DNA of 64,000 nt, from assembly GCA_016712885.1 (NCBI GenBank), contig JADJQF010000002.1, positions 124,001 through 188,000 of the forward strand, in the 5' to 3' direction. The DNA comes from Candidatus Flexicrinis proximus (GTDB lineage: Bacteria; Chloroflexota; Anaerolineae; Aggregatilineales; Phototrophicaceae). This document shows, in pieces, positions 49,834 through 59,195 of the stretch. Within the stretch, counting starts at the first letter, position 1. Each line of letters opens with the position of its first letter. The position numbers and the translations under genes are program-made. The notes under the pieces are model-generated. The model made no database searches, was not told the DNA's origin, and worked only from the letters and a program-made list of their open reading frames with translations.

Positions 49834-50322
49834 ATGCCCATCGATTCGGTTCAGTTTCGCAGCACCCTTGCGCAGTGGGCATCGGGCGTGACCGTGGTCA
49901 CGACGGCGCATGAGGGTCTGCTGTATGGCATGACTGCCAGCTCGTTCTCCAGCGTCAGCCTCACCCCGCCGCTGATCCTGGTTTGCATCGCAAAGTACGC
50001 ATATACGCACCAGATTCTGCTCGATGCCGGCAGTTTCGGCGTGAACATCCTGAGCGCGGAACAGGCGGATCTGGGGAAGCGATTTGCCGAAAAACACGCG
50101 GAGTATATCAACCGTTTTGCAGATCTGGATGTCGTTTACGGAGAATACGGAGTGCCGCTACTGCCACGTGTCATGGCCTGGCTGGACTGTAAGACGTATC
50201 AGGTGGTCGATGCGGGAGACCACTCCGTCTTTATCGGCGAAGTGCTGTCCACACAGATCAATGGCGGCGAGCCGCTTTTGTATTTCAACCGCAAGTGGGG
50301 CGCGTTCGCGTCGCAGGGGTAG
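49834..50322 (+). CDS. flavin reductase-like FMN-binding protein
   Basis: A 162-residue flavin reductase-domain protein: MPIDSVQFRSTLAQWASGVTVVTT, GMTASSFSSVSLTPPLILVCIAK and GSFGVNILSAEQADLGKRFAEK are the family pattern (FMN-binding split barrel). Such proteins reduce free flavin for two-component monooxygenases. Because this genome makes F420, an F420-related activity is possible but not indicated. It stands alone and is convergent with ppgK. Confidence 0.85.
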   Translation: MPIDSVQFRSTLAQWASGVTVVTTAHEGLLYGMTASSFSSVSLTPPLILVCIAKYAYTHQILLDAGSFGVNILSAEQADLGKRFAEKHAEYINRFADLDVVYGEYGVPLLPRVMAWLDCKTYQVVDAGDHSVFIGEVLSTQINGGEPLLYFNRKWGAFASQG

Positions 50323-50370
50323 CGATAATTCAAAAGCGCGCACGTCCCAGGCGACAGCGATTAGGGGATA

Positions 50371-50404
50371 GAAAATAAGAACGCCGCCAGCATTGACGGC
50401 GTTC
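50371..50404 (-). terminator. intrinsic terminator of ppgK
   Basis: On the minus strand GAACGCCG and CGGCGTTC (arms 50404-50397 and 50386-50379) form an 8-bp stem with a ten-base loop, followed by TTATTTTC. It may also act for the convergent flavin reductase gene. Confidence 0.7.
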
Positions 50405-50428
50405 ATGATTCATGGCTGAAGCGCCGGT

Positions 50429-51181
50429 TCACTTCGGGGCGAAAACCCTGGCAGCGGCCATCGCTGCGCCGACAATGCCTGAGTCGTTAAAGTAGCGGGC
50501 AGGGGCTACTTCAGCATTGACGTGGATGTACTCGATAAAGCGGTCAAAGCGCTTGGAGATGCCGCCGCCAATGATGAATAAGTCCGGCGAGAAGATAAAG
50601 TCGAGGTGCTGAAGGTAGTCATTGACGCGAGCGCCCCACTTGGCCCAAGACAGATCTCTTTCCTCCTTGATGCGGGCGGCGGCGCGGGCTTCTGCGATTT
50701 TGTTGTGCAGGTGAAGGTGTCCAAATTCGGTGTTGGGCAGAAGTTTGCCGTCATGGAACACGGCGCTTCCGATGCCCGTCCCGAAGGTGAGCATAATGAC
50801 GACGCCCATTTTGTCTTTTCCAGAGCCGAAGGTCATCTCTGCGACGCCGGCTGCATCCGCGTCGTTCAGGACATGGAACGGCATGCCAACCCGCTCGGAA
50901 AAGAGGGATTGACCGTCAGTATGAATCCATGCTTTGTCGACATTGGCCGCAGAAAACATGACGCCGTTCTTGACGATGGCGGGAAACGTGCAGCCCACCG
51001 GACCGTTGTACTTTCCCATGTCGACAACCAGGGTTTTTACCGCATCAGCCACCGCGTCCGGCGTTGAGGGCTGAGGCGTGTCAACGCGGACGCGTTCGCC
51101 GATAAGCTCTCCGTTATCGGCGTCGACTAAAGCGCCTTTGATGCCTGACCCGCCGATGTCAATTCCAAAATACTGCGCCAT
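50429..51181 (-). CDS. ppgK: polyphosphate glucokinase (ROK family)
   Basis: PpgK phosphorylates glucose with polyphosphate (and often ATP). The 250-residue length and motifs fit the Actinobacterial/Chloroflexi type: FGIDIGGSGIKGALVDADNGEL (phosphate 1), GCTFPAIVKNGV, VLNDADAAGVAEMTFG, VIMLTFGTGIGSAVFHDG, PNTEFGHLHL and FIIGGGISKRFDRFI. It lacks the Cys-rich zinc motif of other ROK sugar kinases, as PpgK does. It is the second gene after pepA, three bases apart. Confidence 0.92.
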   Translation of the reverse strand: MAQYFGIDIGGSGIKGALVDADNGELIGERVRVDTPQPSTPDAVADAVKTLVVDMGKYNGPVGCTFPAIVKNGVMFSAANVDKAWIHTDGQSLFSERVGMPFHVLNDADAAGVAEMTFGSGKDKMGVVIMLTFGTGIGSAVFHDGKLLPNTEFGHLHLHNKIAEARAAARIKEERDLSWAKWGARVNDYLQHLDFIFSPDLFIIGGGISKRFDRFIEYIHVNAEVAPARYFNDSGIVGAAMAAARVFAPK

Positions 51182-51184
51182 CTT

Positions 51185-52687
51185 CTACGCTCCCTTGCGT
51201 AAAACCCAGTTCCGGACAAATTCTACGAGCAGGCGCGACCCGAAGCCGTTCATGCCCTTGGCGTTGATGTAGGGGCTCCCCGAGAAATCCAGGAACATGC
51301 CTGCGATGTCGACATGCGCCCAACGCGGATAATCTACGAACTCCTTGAGGAAGGCCGCAGCTACACACGCGCCGCCTTTCGCCCCGGCGCTGTTCTTCAT
51401 GTCTGCGGTGTCGCTGTCGATTGCCTTGCGATATTCGGGCATGAGCGGCATAGGCCATACCCGTTCATAAACGGACGAGCCCGCGGCAAGAAGCGCATCC
51501 CGGACACTGTCGTCGGTGGCAAAGATGCCCGCGTTGATATTGCCCAGCGCAACGGCGATCGAACCGGTCAGTGTGGCGATGTCCACGACAACATCTGGCT
51601 TGAAGCGTCCAGCATATACCAGTGCATCTGCCAGTAGAAGGCGACCTTCGGCGTCGGTGCTGATGATCTCGATAGTCTTGCCATTGCTGGCCGTCAGGAC
51701 ATCCTGGGGACGATAGGCGTGGGCGTCGATGAGGTTTTCGGATGCCGGCATGAGGCCAACCACATGCAGCGGGATGTCGAGTTCGGCAACCGTCTGCAGC
51801 GCGCCAAGCACCGCAGCCGCCCCTGACATATCACCTTTCATGCCGATCATTCCATCGGCGGTCTTGATGGAATAGCCACCCGTGTCGAAGGTAACGCCCT
51901 TCCCGACCAGTACGACGGTCGGAAGTTCGGCGGCGCGGGCGGCATTGTGTTCGAGAATGATGAACTGCGGCGGATTGTGGCTTGCCTGGGCAACGCCAAG
52001 GATGGCACCCATACGCAAAGCTTCCATTTGCCCGCGTTCAAGTACCTCGGCCCGGAGGTTCGACTCGGTCGCCACGCGAACCGCCTGTTCGGCAAGGTGG
52101 GCCGGCGTACAGTAGTTGGGCGGGAGGTTAGCAATGTCGCGCGCAAGGATGGTGCCGCGAGCATAGGCCACGCCGACCTTAAGCGCCTGGTTCGCGACGG
52201 TTTGCTCGGACTCCGAAGCGACTACTGTTATCCGCGACAGCTTCTTCGATTCATCCGGCGTGGATTTCTGGCCGCGATAGAACCACAAGGCAAGCATAGC
52301 GCCTTCAACGGCTGCGTGTACGCCCACGGCAAGATCAAATGGGGGCAGGGCGAATGCAGCATTCGCCGCGCCCAGTTCCTGTGCCTGTTTGGAGGCAACA
52401 GCAGCAGCGCGGCGGATCGTCTCGGCTGTGACTTCTTCGGGTTTGCCCAGACCTACGAGAAGGATACGACGGGCGGTAAGCTGCCCACGAGGATAAATGA
52501 CGGCGACCTGCTCTGCCTTACCCGAGAAGTCACCCACCTCCACAAGCTCGGCAAGCGCGTTGTTGAGCATCGTATTGATGGTTCGGACGGGACCCGCGGA
52601 GAGATCCGGGGGTTGGGCCGAGAAGAGGATAAGGGCGTCGGATTCCGTTTTTTCGATGGGTCCGGCGCTCACGCTGAAGTCAATCAT
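51185..52687 (-). CDS. pepA: leucyl aminopeptidase (M17, PepA)
   Basis: A 500-residue M17 aminopeptidase that removes N-terminal residues with two metal ions. The catalytic domain has VGKGVTFDTGGYSIKTADGMIGMKGDMSGAAAVLGA, GLMPASENLIDAHAYRPQDVL, and STDAEGRLLLADALVYA, the last being the family signature with Ser in place of the usual Asn (NTDAEGRL). The Arg and Asp/Glu metal ligands are kept. An N-terminal macro-like domain precedes it. The small difference should not stop metal binding. Confidence 0.92.
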   Translation of the reverse strand: MIDFSVSAGPIEKTESDALILFSAQPPDLSAGPVRTINTMLNNALAELVEVGDFSGKAEQVAVIYPRGQLTARRILLVGLGKPEEVTAETIRRAAAVASKQAQELGAANAAFALPPFDLAVGVHAAVEGAMLALWFYRGQKSTPDESKKLSRITVVASESEQTVANQALKVGVAYARGTILARDIANLPPNYCTPAHLAEQAVRVATESNLRAEVLERGQMEALRMGAILGVAQASHNPPQFIILEHNAARAAELPTVVLVGKGVTFDTGGYSIKTADGMIGMKGDMSGAAAVLGALQTVAELDIPLHVVGLMPASENLIDAHAYRPQDVLTASNGKTIEIISTDAEGRLLLADALVYAGRFKPDVVVDIATLTGSIAVALGNINAGIFATDDSVRDALLAAGSSVYERVWPMPLMPEYRKAIDSDTADMKNSAGAKGGACVAAAFLKEFVDYPRWAHVDIAGMFLDFSGSPYINAKGMNGFGSRLLVEFVRNWVLRKGA

Positions 52688-52752
52688 AATCGCCCCGCAG
52701 TTGGGAGAACCTGAGGGATATTATGCCGCATTTATGCGCGGTGCAAAACTGG

Positions 52753-52974
52753 TTACTTCACCGCACGCGACTTCAGGAAAACTGCTCGGCCAGCCGCTTG
52801 TGCTGCGCGGCGTACATCGAGGTCGAGATCCGACTCAAATACGTCCTGGAGCGGCTGAAGTGCTTCAGGATCACCAATGTCTTCGAGTTCGCGGATCGCC
52901 TCTAAGCGCACCTCAGGCTGGCGATCACTCAGGCGCCCGATGTGGTAGTGAACGATCTTTTTCTGAGTACTCAT
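52753..52974 (-). CDS. short HEAT-repeat protein
   Basis: A 73-residue protein with one and a half HEAT-like units (LSDRQPEVRLEAIRELEDIGDPEALQPLQDVF, DLDVRRAAQAAGRAVF). It is too short for a full solenoid and may bind partners as an adaptor. Its gene is followed by pepA after a gap of 65 bases. Confidence 0.7.
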   Translation of the reverse strand: MSTQKKIVHYHIGRLSDRQPEVRLEAIRELEDIGDPEALQPLQDVFESDLDLDVRRAAQAAGRAVFLKSRAVK

Positions 52975-53013
52975 AGGATTAAGTTCTCCCGATCATGTGC
53001 TGCAACATAAGTA

Positions 53014-53042
53014 TATATAACACTCGTTTTCCGGGCGGACAA
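53014..53042 (-). promoter_or_regulatory. possible promoter of the HEAT-pepA-ppgK genes
   Basis: On the minus strand TTGTCC (53042-53037), 17 bp, TATATA (53019-53014). Confidence 0.35.
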
Positions 53043-53090
53043 TTCTTTTGTGATGTATCATCAGAGATGAGCGCGAACAAGGGGGTGACT

Positions 53091-54332
53091 ATGGCGAACT
53101 TTCTGGCGACGATTCTCGGAAATCCGGAATTTCCGTCAATCCGCGAGGTTAACGTGCGCTCCGGGCCGGCGATCACCCGTGAACTCCTGTTCAAGATTCC
53201 GCTTGGCGCGAAGTCGTTAGTCAAAGCATGCGCGACGGATGCCGACGGGAGCGCAAAAACCGGCAAGCTGTATGCATGGCTGCACCTCGACTTCCAGGAT
53301 GGGCGCACGGGATGGGTCCGTGACGATCTGATCGAAGTCGAAGGCGACGGCGCGGAGTTTGGCTATGGTTTTGTGCCACAGCGGCAGCAAGCCTTTAAGC
53401 TGGTGCGAACGGTGGTAATAGATACACCCGTCACTCCGCCGGATCCTGCCGCAACTCCGGTTACCCCAACACCGGTTGTGATTGTCCCGCCAGTAACTCC
53501 CCCCACCCCGGACACGATTGCAACAGCGTCCGCCGCGATAACTATGGGCAGAGATGGCGTGAATGTTCGACGTGGCCCAGGGACTTCACACGAGGCCGTC
53601 ACCCGTTTTCCGCACCGGACGCGCTGTGAAATCCTCGGTGCCAAGCCTGAAGACAACCGCGCGAGCCGATTCAAGTGGGTTCAGGTCCGTGCGAACAACA
53701 CGAGTGGTTGGGTGCGTGAAGATTACCTGCGCTATGAAGGAGATGTTTCAGGGTTTGGCCTCGCGTTCGCGGACGCCTACCCCTCCCCCATACAGAACTC
53801 ATTCTGGGTAAGGGACTGGAATACTGACCCGAACTACACAGCAATTCATTACGGATGGGATCTGGGAGCTGCCACAGGCGAACCGATTTTTGCCGGTCCC
53901 GGCGGCGGGCTCGTTATCCAGGTCAACCGGTGCACGCTTTGCACGCCTGACCGTCCGAGCGTCCTGCAAAACGGCTTACGCCTGAATGATCCCGGCGTCC
54001 TGCAAAACCCGGCTTGGGGATACGGTTATGGGAACTACGTGGTAGTGCGATATCTATACGATCTGCTTCCGGCATCAACTAAGGCAGAACTGGCGCGGCG
54101 AAACCTGCCGAACTATCACCTGTTCACGATCTATGCCCACCTGAATACGATCGAAGTATCACAGGGACAGACCGTGGAGCCGAACCAGAGGATAGCGACG
54201 TGCGGCAATTCAGGCAACAGCGAAGCGGCACATCTGCACCTGGAGATACGCGCCTGGAATAATGCTGCCGAAACGATCACCGGACGTATGATCTCGAACC
54301 GCATGGACCCAGTGGTGCTGTTCCGGCGCTAG
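53091..54332 (+). CDS. M23 peptidase with two SH3-like domains
   Basis: A 413-residue protein that would cut peptidoglycan cross-links or stem peptides. It has two bacterial SH3 domains (VNVRSGPAITRELLFKIPLG and VNVRRGPGTSHEAVTRFPH), a Pro/Thr/Val linker between them, and a C-terminal LytM domain with zinc ligands in AIHYGWDLGAATGEPIFAGPGG and HLHLEI, plus YAHLN. ATG 53091 was chosen from AAGGGGGTGACT just before it. No signal peptide is seen from this or the other possible starts, which is odd for a wall enzyme. Confidence 0.85.
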   Translation: MANFLATILGNPEFPSIREVNVRSGPAITRELLFKIPLGAKSLVKACATDADGSAKTGKLYAWLHLDFQDGRTGWVRDDLIEVEGDGAEFGYGFVPQRQQAFKLVRTVVIDTPVTPPDPAATPVTPTPVVIVPPVTPPTPDTIATASAAITMGRDGVNVRRGPGTSHEAVTRFPHRTRCEILGAKPEDNRASRFKWVQVRANNTSGWVREDYLRYEGDVSGFGLAFADAYPSPIQNSFWVRDWNTDPNYTAIHYGWDLGAATGEPIFAGPGGGLVIQVNRCTLCTPDRPSVLQNGLRLNDPGVLQNPAWGYGYGNYVVVRYLYDLLPASTKAELARRNLPNYHLFTIYAHLNTIEVSQGQTVEPNQRIATCGNSGNSEAAHLHLEIRAWNNAAETITGRMISNRMDPVVLFRR

Positions 54333-54367
54333 TCGCGACGATTGAACCAACACAAACAGCCAGCGAA

Positions 54368-55990
54368 TCAGCGCCGAAGCCGACGCATGATCAGCATGGG
54401 AACCGCCCGGGCTTCTGCAATGCCAACTGCGGCACCGAAGATGAAATAGACTGTAGCGCCGACTGCTCCACAGACGAGTACGATGATGAGGTCCGCCCGT
54501 CCGACTAGCGCTGATGAGAGCAGCGCGACGATGGTTCCCATCAGGGCGGATACGGCCAGAGAACGGCCGGACCCCGAAAGGAGCAGGCGATCATCCACCG
54601 TGTGGATACGCCGACTGAGTATCCACCACAGCACAGCGGCTTCCAGCAGTGTCGTGAGTGAATTGGCGAGGGCAAGGCCGGCAATCGGACCGCGCGCAAG
54701 CGAGGCCGGCTCGCCTATAAAGCGAATAAAGACCACACTCAAGACGATGTTGCTAATGAGGGAGGCAATCCCGATCAGGACTGGCGTGCGCGTATCGCTC
54801 AGCGCGTAAAAGGCACGAGAGAGAACCTCCAGGAGACCGTGGCCGGCAATACCCACCGCAAAGAAAGCCAGCGCCCACGCCGTGCCCGCGGTCGCATCGG
54901 ACAGCCATTCCCCGCGTTCGACCATCAACGCAACGACCGGACGACCGAGAACGATCAATCCGACCGAGGCTGGGATCGCCAAGAATAGTATCCCGCTCAT
55001 CGCGGAGGTGAGACGGCTGCCGAAGGCCGCCAGATCACCTTCAGCTGCGAGCCGGGCCAGCGAAGGAAAGACCGCCGTGCCGACACTTTGCGCGATGATT
55101 CCAAGCACAAAGAACATGATGAACCATGCAACGTTGAGCGCGGAATTGCTGCCTTCGACCATCTGGCCCGCAAAATAGAGATTGACGAGAAAATTGAGCT
55201 GAGTTACGGCGAGACCGAGCATCCGAGGGAGCATCAGTCGGAGGACGAGGCCGGAACCTTCGACCCGGGTACTGAAGAGCGGCCGGATAACCGCGCGAAC
55301 GCGGACAAGGCCGGGCAGCTGTATGAGCAGGTGCAGCGCGGCCCCGAGGATGGCGCCAAATGCGAGGCCATAGATGCTCCTCTCGCCAACGGCGGGATAG
55401 GCAAATGGTCCGGCGTCCACAGGAATGAGCGGGGAGATCACTACCGCGCCAATGATCAGTCCGATGTTATTCATGCTGATGGCGAGTGCTGGCAAGAAAA
55501 ACTGCTGGTGTGCGTTGAGGATGCCCATGGTAAGGCCGCTGACGCTGAAGATGACGGTGGTAATCAGCATCCAGCGGGTCAAGTCAGCCGAAAGCGCCTG
55601 ATAGGCATCAGGCACGTCCCTGAGGAGCAGCGGCATAACCAGCGGGGACGTCACGGCAAGGAGAATGCCGATCAAGGCGGCAGCGGCGGCAGACCACGAC
55701 ATTACAGCGCTGGCAAGTCGCCAAGCCTGTGGGTCATCTCGATTGAGGTATCGCGCAAAGACTGGGATGAAGGCAGAGCCGAGCGCTCCACCGGCCACCA
55801 AGGTGAAGAGCATTTCCGGAATACGCTGGGCGGCAAAGAACACGTCGAGCTCGACCGATGCACCGAAATATGCCGTGTAGGCGGCAGTGCGGACAAGACC
55901 GAGAACGCCGCTGGCGAGGAAGCCAAGCAAAACTACCAGCGCTGCGCGTACAATCTGCCCGGTGCTCAATGCCCGAACTTCACGTGTCAT
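54368..55990 (-). CDS. murJ: lipid II flippase MurJ
   Basis: MurJ moves lipid II from the inner to the outer face of the membrane for cell-wall synthesis. The 540-residue MOP-fold protein has about 14 helices, starting with VRAALVVLLGFLASGVLGLVRTAAYTAYFGAS and the hallmark AQRIPEMLFTLVAGGALGSAFIPVFARYL, followed by IPxD-type loops. No kinase domain is fused as in mycobacterial MviN. It stands divergent from the 1029-residue gene; with murA at 4225 it completes part of the wall pathway in this window. Confidence 0.93.
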   Translation of the reverse strand: MTREVRALSTGQIVRAALVVLLGFLASGVLGLVRTAAYTAYFGASVELDVFFAAQRIPEMLFTLVAGGALGSAFIPVFARYLNRDDPQAWRLASAVMSWSAAAAALIGILLAVTSPLVMPLLLRDVPDAYQALSADLTRWMLITTVIFSVSGLTMGILNAHQQFFLPALAISMNNIGLIIGAVVISPLIPVDAGPFAYPAVGERSIYGLAFGAILGAALHLLIQLPGLVRVRAVIRPLFSTRVEGSGLVLRLMLPRMLGLAVTQLNFLVNLYFAGQMVEGSNSALNVAWFIMFFVLGIIAQSVGTAVFPSLARLAAEGDLAAFGSRLTSAMSGILFLAIPASVGLIVLGRPVVALMVERGEWLSDATAGTAWALAFFAVGIAGHGLLEVLSRAFYALSDTRTPVLIGIASLISNIVLSVVFIRFIGEPASLARGPIAGLALANSLTTLLEAAVLWWILSRRIHTVDDRLLLSGSGRSLAVSALMGTIVALLSSALVGRADLIIVLVCGAVGATVYFIFGAAVGIAEARAVPMLIMRRLRR

Positions 55991-56004
55991 ATTCGCCCCT
56001 CGGT

Positions 56005-56033
56005 TTGGGATAGCCGCTGCGATGGATTATAAT
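56005..56033 (+). promoter_or_regulatory. promoter of the large unknown gene
   Basis: TTGGGA (56005-56010), 17 bp, TATAAT (56028-56033). The sequence ATTATAAT also gives a TATAAT on the minus strand at 56031-56026 for murJ, so the two -10 elements overlap. Confidence 0.6.
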
Positions 56034-56082
56034 CGTATCTCAGAGCGTGACCGTATCCCGAAATACAACAAAGGGGCTGCCG

Positions 56083-59000
56083 ATGGCGGCAGGGCGCAGC
56101 GTCCTAGAGCATTTCTACGTCAGCTTGACTTCGAAATCCACTGACGCGAAGCAAAACATTCAGGTCGCAGCACAATCGGCAAATATTAAGCCTGATATCG
56201 TGTCGCGACTGGCTGAGAAATACAGCCTGGACCGGGCCGTCCTTCCGCAGTCATTTTCATTGCTCCGCGATTCGCAGGGCGGTGGCTTCTTCGCAGTCCA
56301 TGTAATGCGCGGCTCCGGCGGCACGCCGCTCGCACATTACATCGTAGTTCCATCAGATACGCTACGCGTGATGCACGGGAATCTGCGCGCGCTGGTGAGC
56401 CTGTTGGATACCACGGCCCCCACATTCGCGCCGAAAACCACGCTGCTGCCACTTGTTCTGCCTCAATACAGCCCAATTTCCCCGGAGCAGCAAACCGAGG
56501 ATATGTTGGGGCTGCTGTCTACGGCCCATAACCGGATGGATGGCCTCGAGCAGATGCTGGCAGCGATAGTCCAAGGCGTGCGGTTAATTATCCAGAACGC
56601 GCCAAGCGATGTTGCCCAGCGAATCAAGCTGGTTGACGGATTATTGGCACTGATGCCCCCCTCGGTACGGTTCGCCGTGACTTTTACAACCGATTCGGCG
56701 CGACATAACGACGTGGATTGTCAGATCAGTTTCGCCCGTGAACAAGTGAATTCAGCCGAGGTCGTGCGATTCGATTGGTCGAATGGCCAGACGTTCGGGA
56801 TGCCGCTGAAAGACGATTACGCCAGATTTGTGGTCAGCCAGCTTCGGCTGGACACCAGCCTCGTTATCGAGCGGACGTCGGCGATGACGCCGGCGGCAGG
56901 TTGGTATTTGAGCCAGGGCCACCGGCTGGCCGAAGCGCTGTCGTACGGAAGCTACCGGCTGAAGGTCGACGAAGCGCTGTTAAGCGGCCAGCCGATCAAC
57001 AAGGAAGATGCAGCGGATATCCTGCAGTCGGACCCAACCCTCAGCGATTCGCTGCGCGCGTCGTATGCGCGCCATTTGCTCCGTCTTGCTCTGGTTATGC
57101 ACGCGGTAACTGATGCCGACCCCGTGGCGCAGCTGTTTGTGAAGTTTCCGGAGCTGGAACGCGACGCGCTGATCCAACTAGCATCAGCGTGTCACAAAGG
57201 CGAAGCGCCCGACGTGTACCGGTTGGTATCGCGCTGGCTCATACGGGACATTGAACTGCCGTCGCGGCACCGCTGGGAACAGCTGGCACAACGCGCGGCA
57301 CTGCTCGCGGCAAAGGGATTGGCTGAAGCAGGCGACCTGTCTGGTCTTTCGGCACTCATCCCTGAACTCAACGCGACAGGACGCGTTGCGAGCCTCGGCG
57401 AAATCAGCAAACCGCTGCTGGAGACGCTGCTGCCGTTTGCGACCAAGGGAAGCGACCTGGCCAACGAGATGTTCCTGATGGTGACGGATCTGATGGACGC
57501 AAAGGAAGCGCGCGCATTCCTCAGCACACCGTCGCTTCAGAGTCTGCTGCCTCCCGCACTGGGGCAGTTCATGGCGGCGCTGAATGCAAACCCGAAAGAC
57601 GGCCACGCGGGAGTGCTGCTGAACGCGGCAAAGTCCCTGGGGACGCAGTCGGAGGGCCGGCTGCTGTCCCACTTCGCGCTGTGGGCACGGCAAGGCGGAC
57701 GTATTCAACTGCTAGACCCTCAGGTATTGTCGGCGCTGGCACGCACCGCAATCGACGCCGACCCGGAAACCCGCGAGAATATTTTCCAGCTGGTTGAACA
57801 CATCACCCAGGACGAACTAGCGCAATTCGGTCAGAATGCAAGCTATCAGGTGCTGCGGATTAAGCTGGCACTGGGTGATTACACCGCGCTGGGCGTTCAG
57901 CTCCGCTTACAGTCGCGGACACTCTACGTTGGCGATCAGCAGTTCATGTACCTGAAGGTCATCGAGCGGCTTTTCGCAGAGACACCCATCGCGGCCACGG
58001 AAATCCCGAAGGCGATGGCCGCACTGGCAGAACAAGGGATTGTCGCCGCGCCGCTGGCAATGGCGGCGCTGGGGAGTCTGCACATGCGGGAGACTTCGCC
58101 TTCGGTCGACGCGGTAGCTACAGATGCGATCGGGTTGATCCGCGAACACAGCGATCTGATCGCGGTCCTGCCGCCGGTCTCAATGGCACGACTGGCCGGC
58201 TACCTGCTGCGCTCGAACAATACGCGCGGCGCGGCCGAGACGGCAATTGCCATCGCCAAAGCTGCGGAAAAACAAAAGGTGTCCAGCGTGGACGCTGTCC
58301 GGCAGTTGATTGAGGCAGCCGGTAAAGATGTGATGTCGCGGTCAAACGGCAGCGCAATCCTGCGCGGGTTCGTGAGACATTCCAATTCGAAAGAACATCC
58401 ACAGTTGCTGGCTTACCTGTCGCGCGAGTTCGGGCTTGAGAACGGCCAACAGTTTGAGAATTCGACATTCATCCACAGCCTGATGCTGGGACGTGACCTG
58501 CCAGTATTCCTGCGCTCGGCGGCGATTACATTTCGCTTCCTCGGCGCTTTGAACGCCATGTTTGCGAGCGGCGACGGACCGGAAGCCGAGACGGTCGAGA
58601 CATATTTGACGAGCCTGCCGGGTGCGTTGAGCCAACAGGAACGTGCCGAACTTCGCGGTATGCTGCTGGAGTTGATAAAGGCTCTGACCGCGGCGACCGA
58701 AGCTAAGCGCGCATCGAAGCCCCGTGAGGACAAGCTGACCAGCAGCTTCGACGTCCTGCGCGCGATGGGCGTAGCGTTAAGCAATACCGCCTTCAACCAA
58801 CCGGAACTGCCTAAGAATCAATCGCTGGGCGTCCCGGACAAGCAGGCTTTGAAGCAGGCTGTATCGGCGGCACTGGCTATCACACTCAGGCTGGCGCGAC
58901 CTGCACCAGTTACCATTACGGCCCGTGGCGTAAAAGCAGAAGTCGAAAGTTTATTGTTGACGATCGACGACGAGGCCCAGCAGCTCGTTCATGAGCGGGC

Positions 59001-59172
59001 TCCGATGCTTGTCCAGTTGGCGCGGATCGTGCCGGAGATCGGCGCGGAAGGCAGCAGCAATCTGCTAGAAGCGAATAACTACACGAAGAAACTGGATATC
59101 GGCAAACAGAAGCCGCGAAGCGAACTCGAAGTTATCCGGTATATGATCGGGTATTTCGGGCGGCTGGGGTAG
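56083..59172 (+). CDS. large alpha-helical protein of unknown function
   Basis: A 1029-residue cytoplasmic-looking protein with no signal, no membrane helix and almost no Cys. The N-terminal region (about 1-250) starts VLEHFYVSLTSKSTDAKQNIQVAAQSANIKPDIVSRL and contains FFAVHVMRGSGGTPLAHYIVVPS, which vaguely resembles the N-terminal domain of GTPase-associated protein 1 (GAP1-N); this is tentative. From about 300 on it looks like an alpha-solenoid with many paired helices, ending in VRMIGYFGRLG-like residues. ATG 56083 is preceded by AAAGGGG. It stands alone. I cannot name a function. Confidence 0.7.
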   Translation: MAAGRSVLEHFYVSLTSKSTDAKQNIQVAAQSANIKPDIVSRLAEKYSLDRAVLPQSFSLLRDSQGGGFFAVHVMRGSGGTPLAHYIVVPSDTLRVMHGNLRALVSLLDTTAPTFAPKTTLLPLVLPQYSPISPEQQTEDMLGLLSTAHNRMDGLEQMLAAIVQGVRLIIQNAPSDVAQRIKLVDGLLALMPPSVRFAVTFTTDSARHNDVDCQISFAREQVNSAEVVRFDWSNGQTFGMPLKDDYARFVVSQLRLDTSLVIERTSAMTPAAGWYLSQGHRLAEALSYGSYRLKVDEALLSGQPINKEDAADILQSDPTLSDSLRASYARHLLRLALVMHAVTDADPVAQLFVKFPELERDALIQLASACHKGEAPDVYRLVSRWLIRDIELPSRHRWEQLAQRAALLAAKGLAEAGDLSGLSALIPELNATGRVASLGEISKPLLETLLPFATKGSDLANEMFLMVTDLMDAKEARAFLSTPSLQSLLPPALGQFMAALNANPKDGHAGVLLNAAKSLGTQSEGRLLSHFALWARQGGRIQLLDPQVLSALARTAIDADPETRENIFQLVEHITQDELAQFGQNASYQVLRIKLALGDYTALGVQLRLQSRTLYVGDQQFMYLKVIERLFAETPIAATEIPKAMAALAEQGIVAAPLAMAALGSLHMRETSPSVDAVATDAIGLIREHSDLIAVLPPVSMARLAGYLLRSNNTRGAAETAIAIAKAAEKQKVSSVDAVRQLIEAAGKDVMSRSNGSAILRGFVRHSNSKEHPQLLAYLSREFGLENGQQFENSTFIHSLMLGRDLPVFLRSAAITFRFLGALNAMFASGDGPEAETVETYLTSLPGALSQQERAELRGMLLELIKALTAATEAKRASKPREDKLTSSFDVLRAMGVALSNTAFNQPELPKNQSLGVPDKQALKQAVSAALAITLRLARPAPVTITARGVKAEVESLLLTIDDEAQQLVHERAPMLVQLARIVPEIGAEGSSNLLEANNYTKKLDIGKQKPRSELEVIRYMIGYFGRLG

Positions 59173-59195
59173 CAACAGCCCTGATGAGGCAAAGA

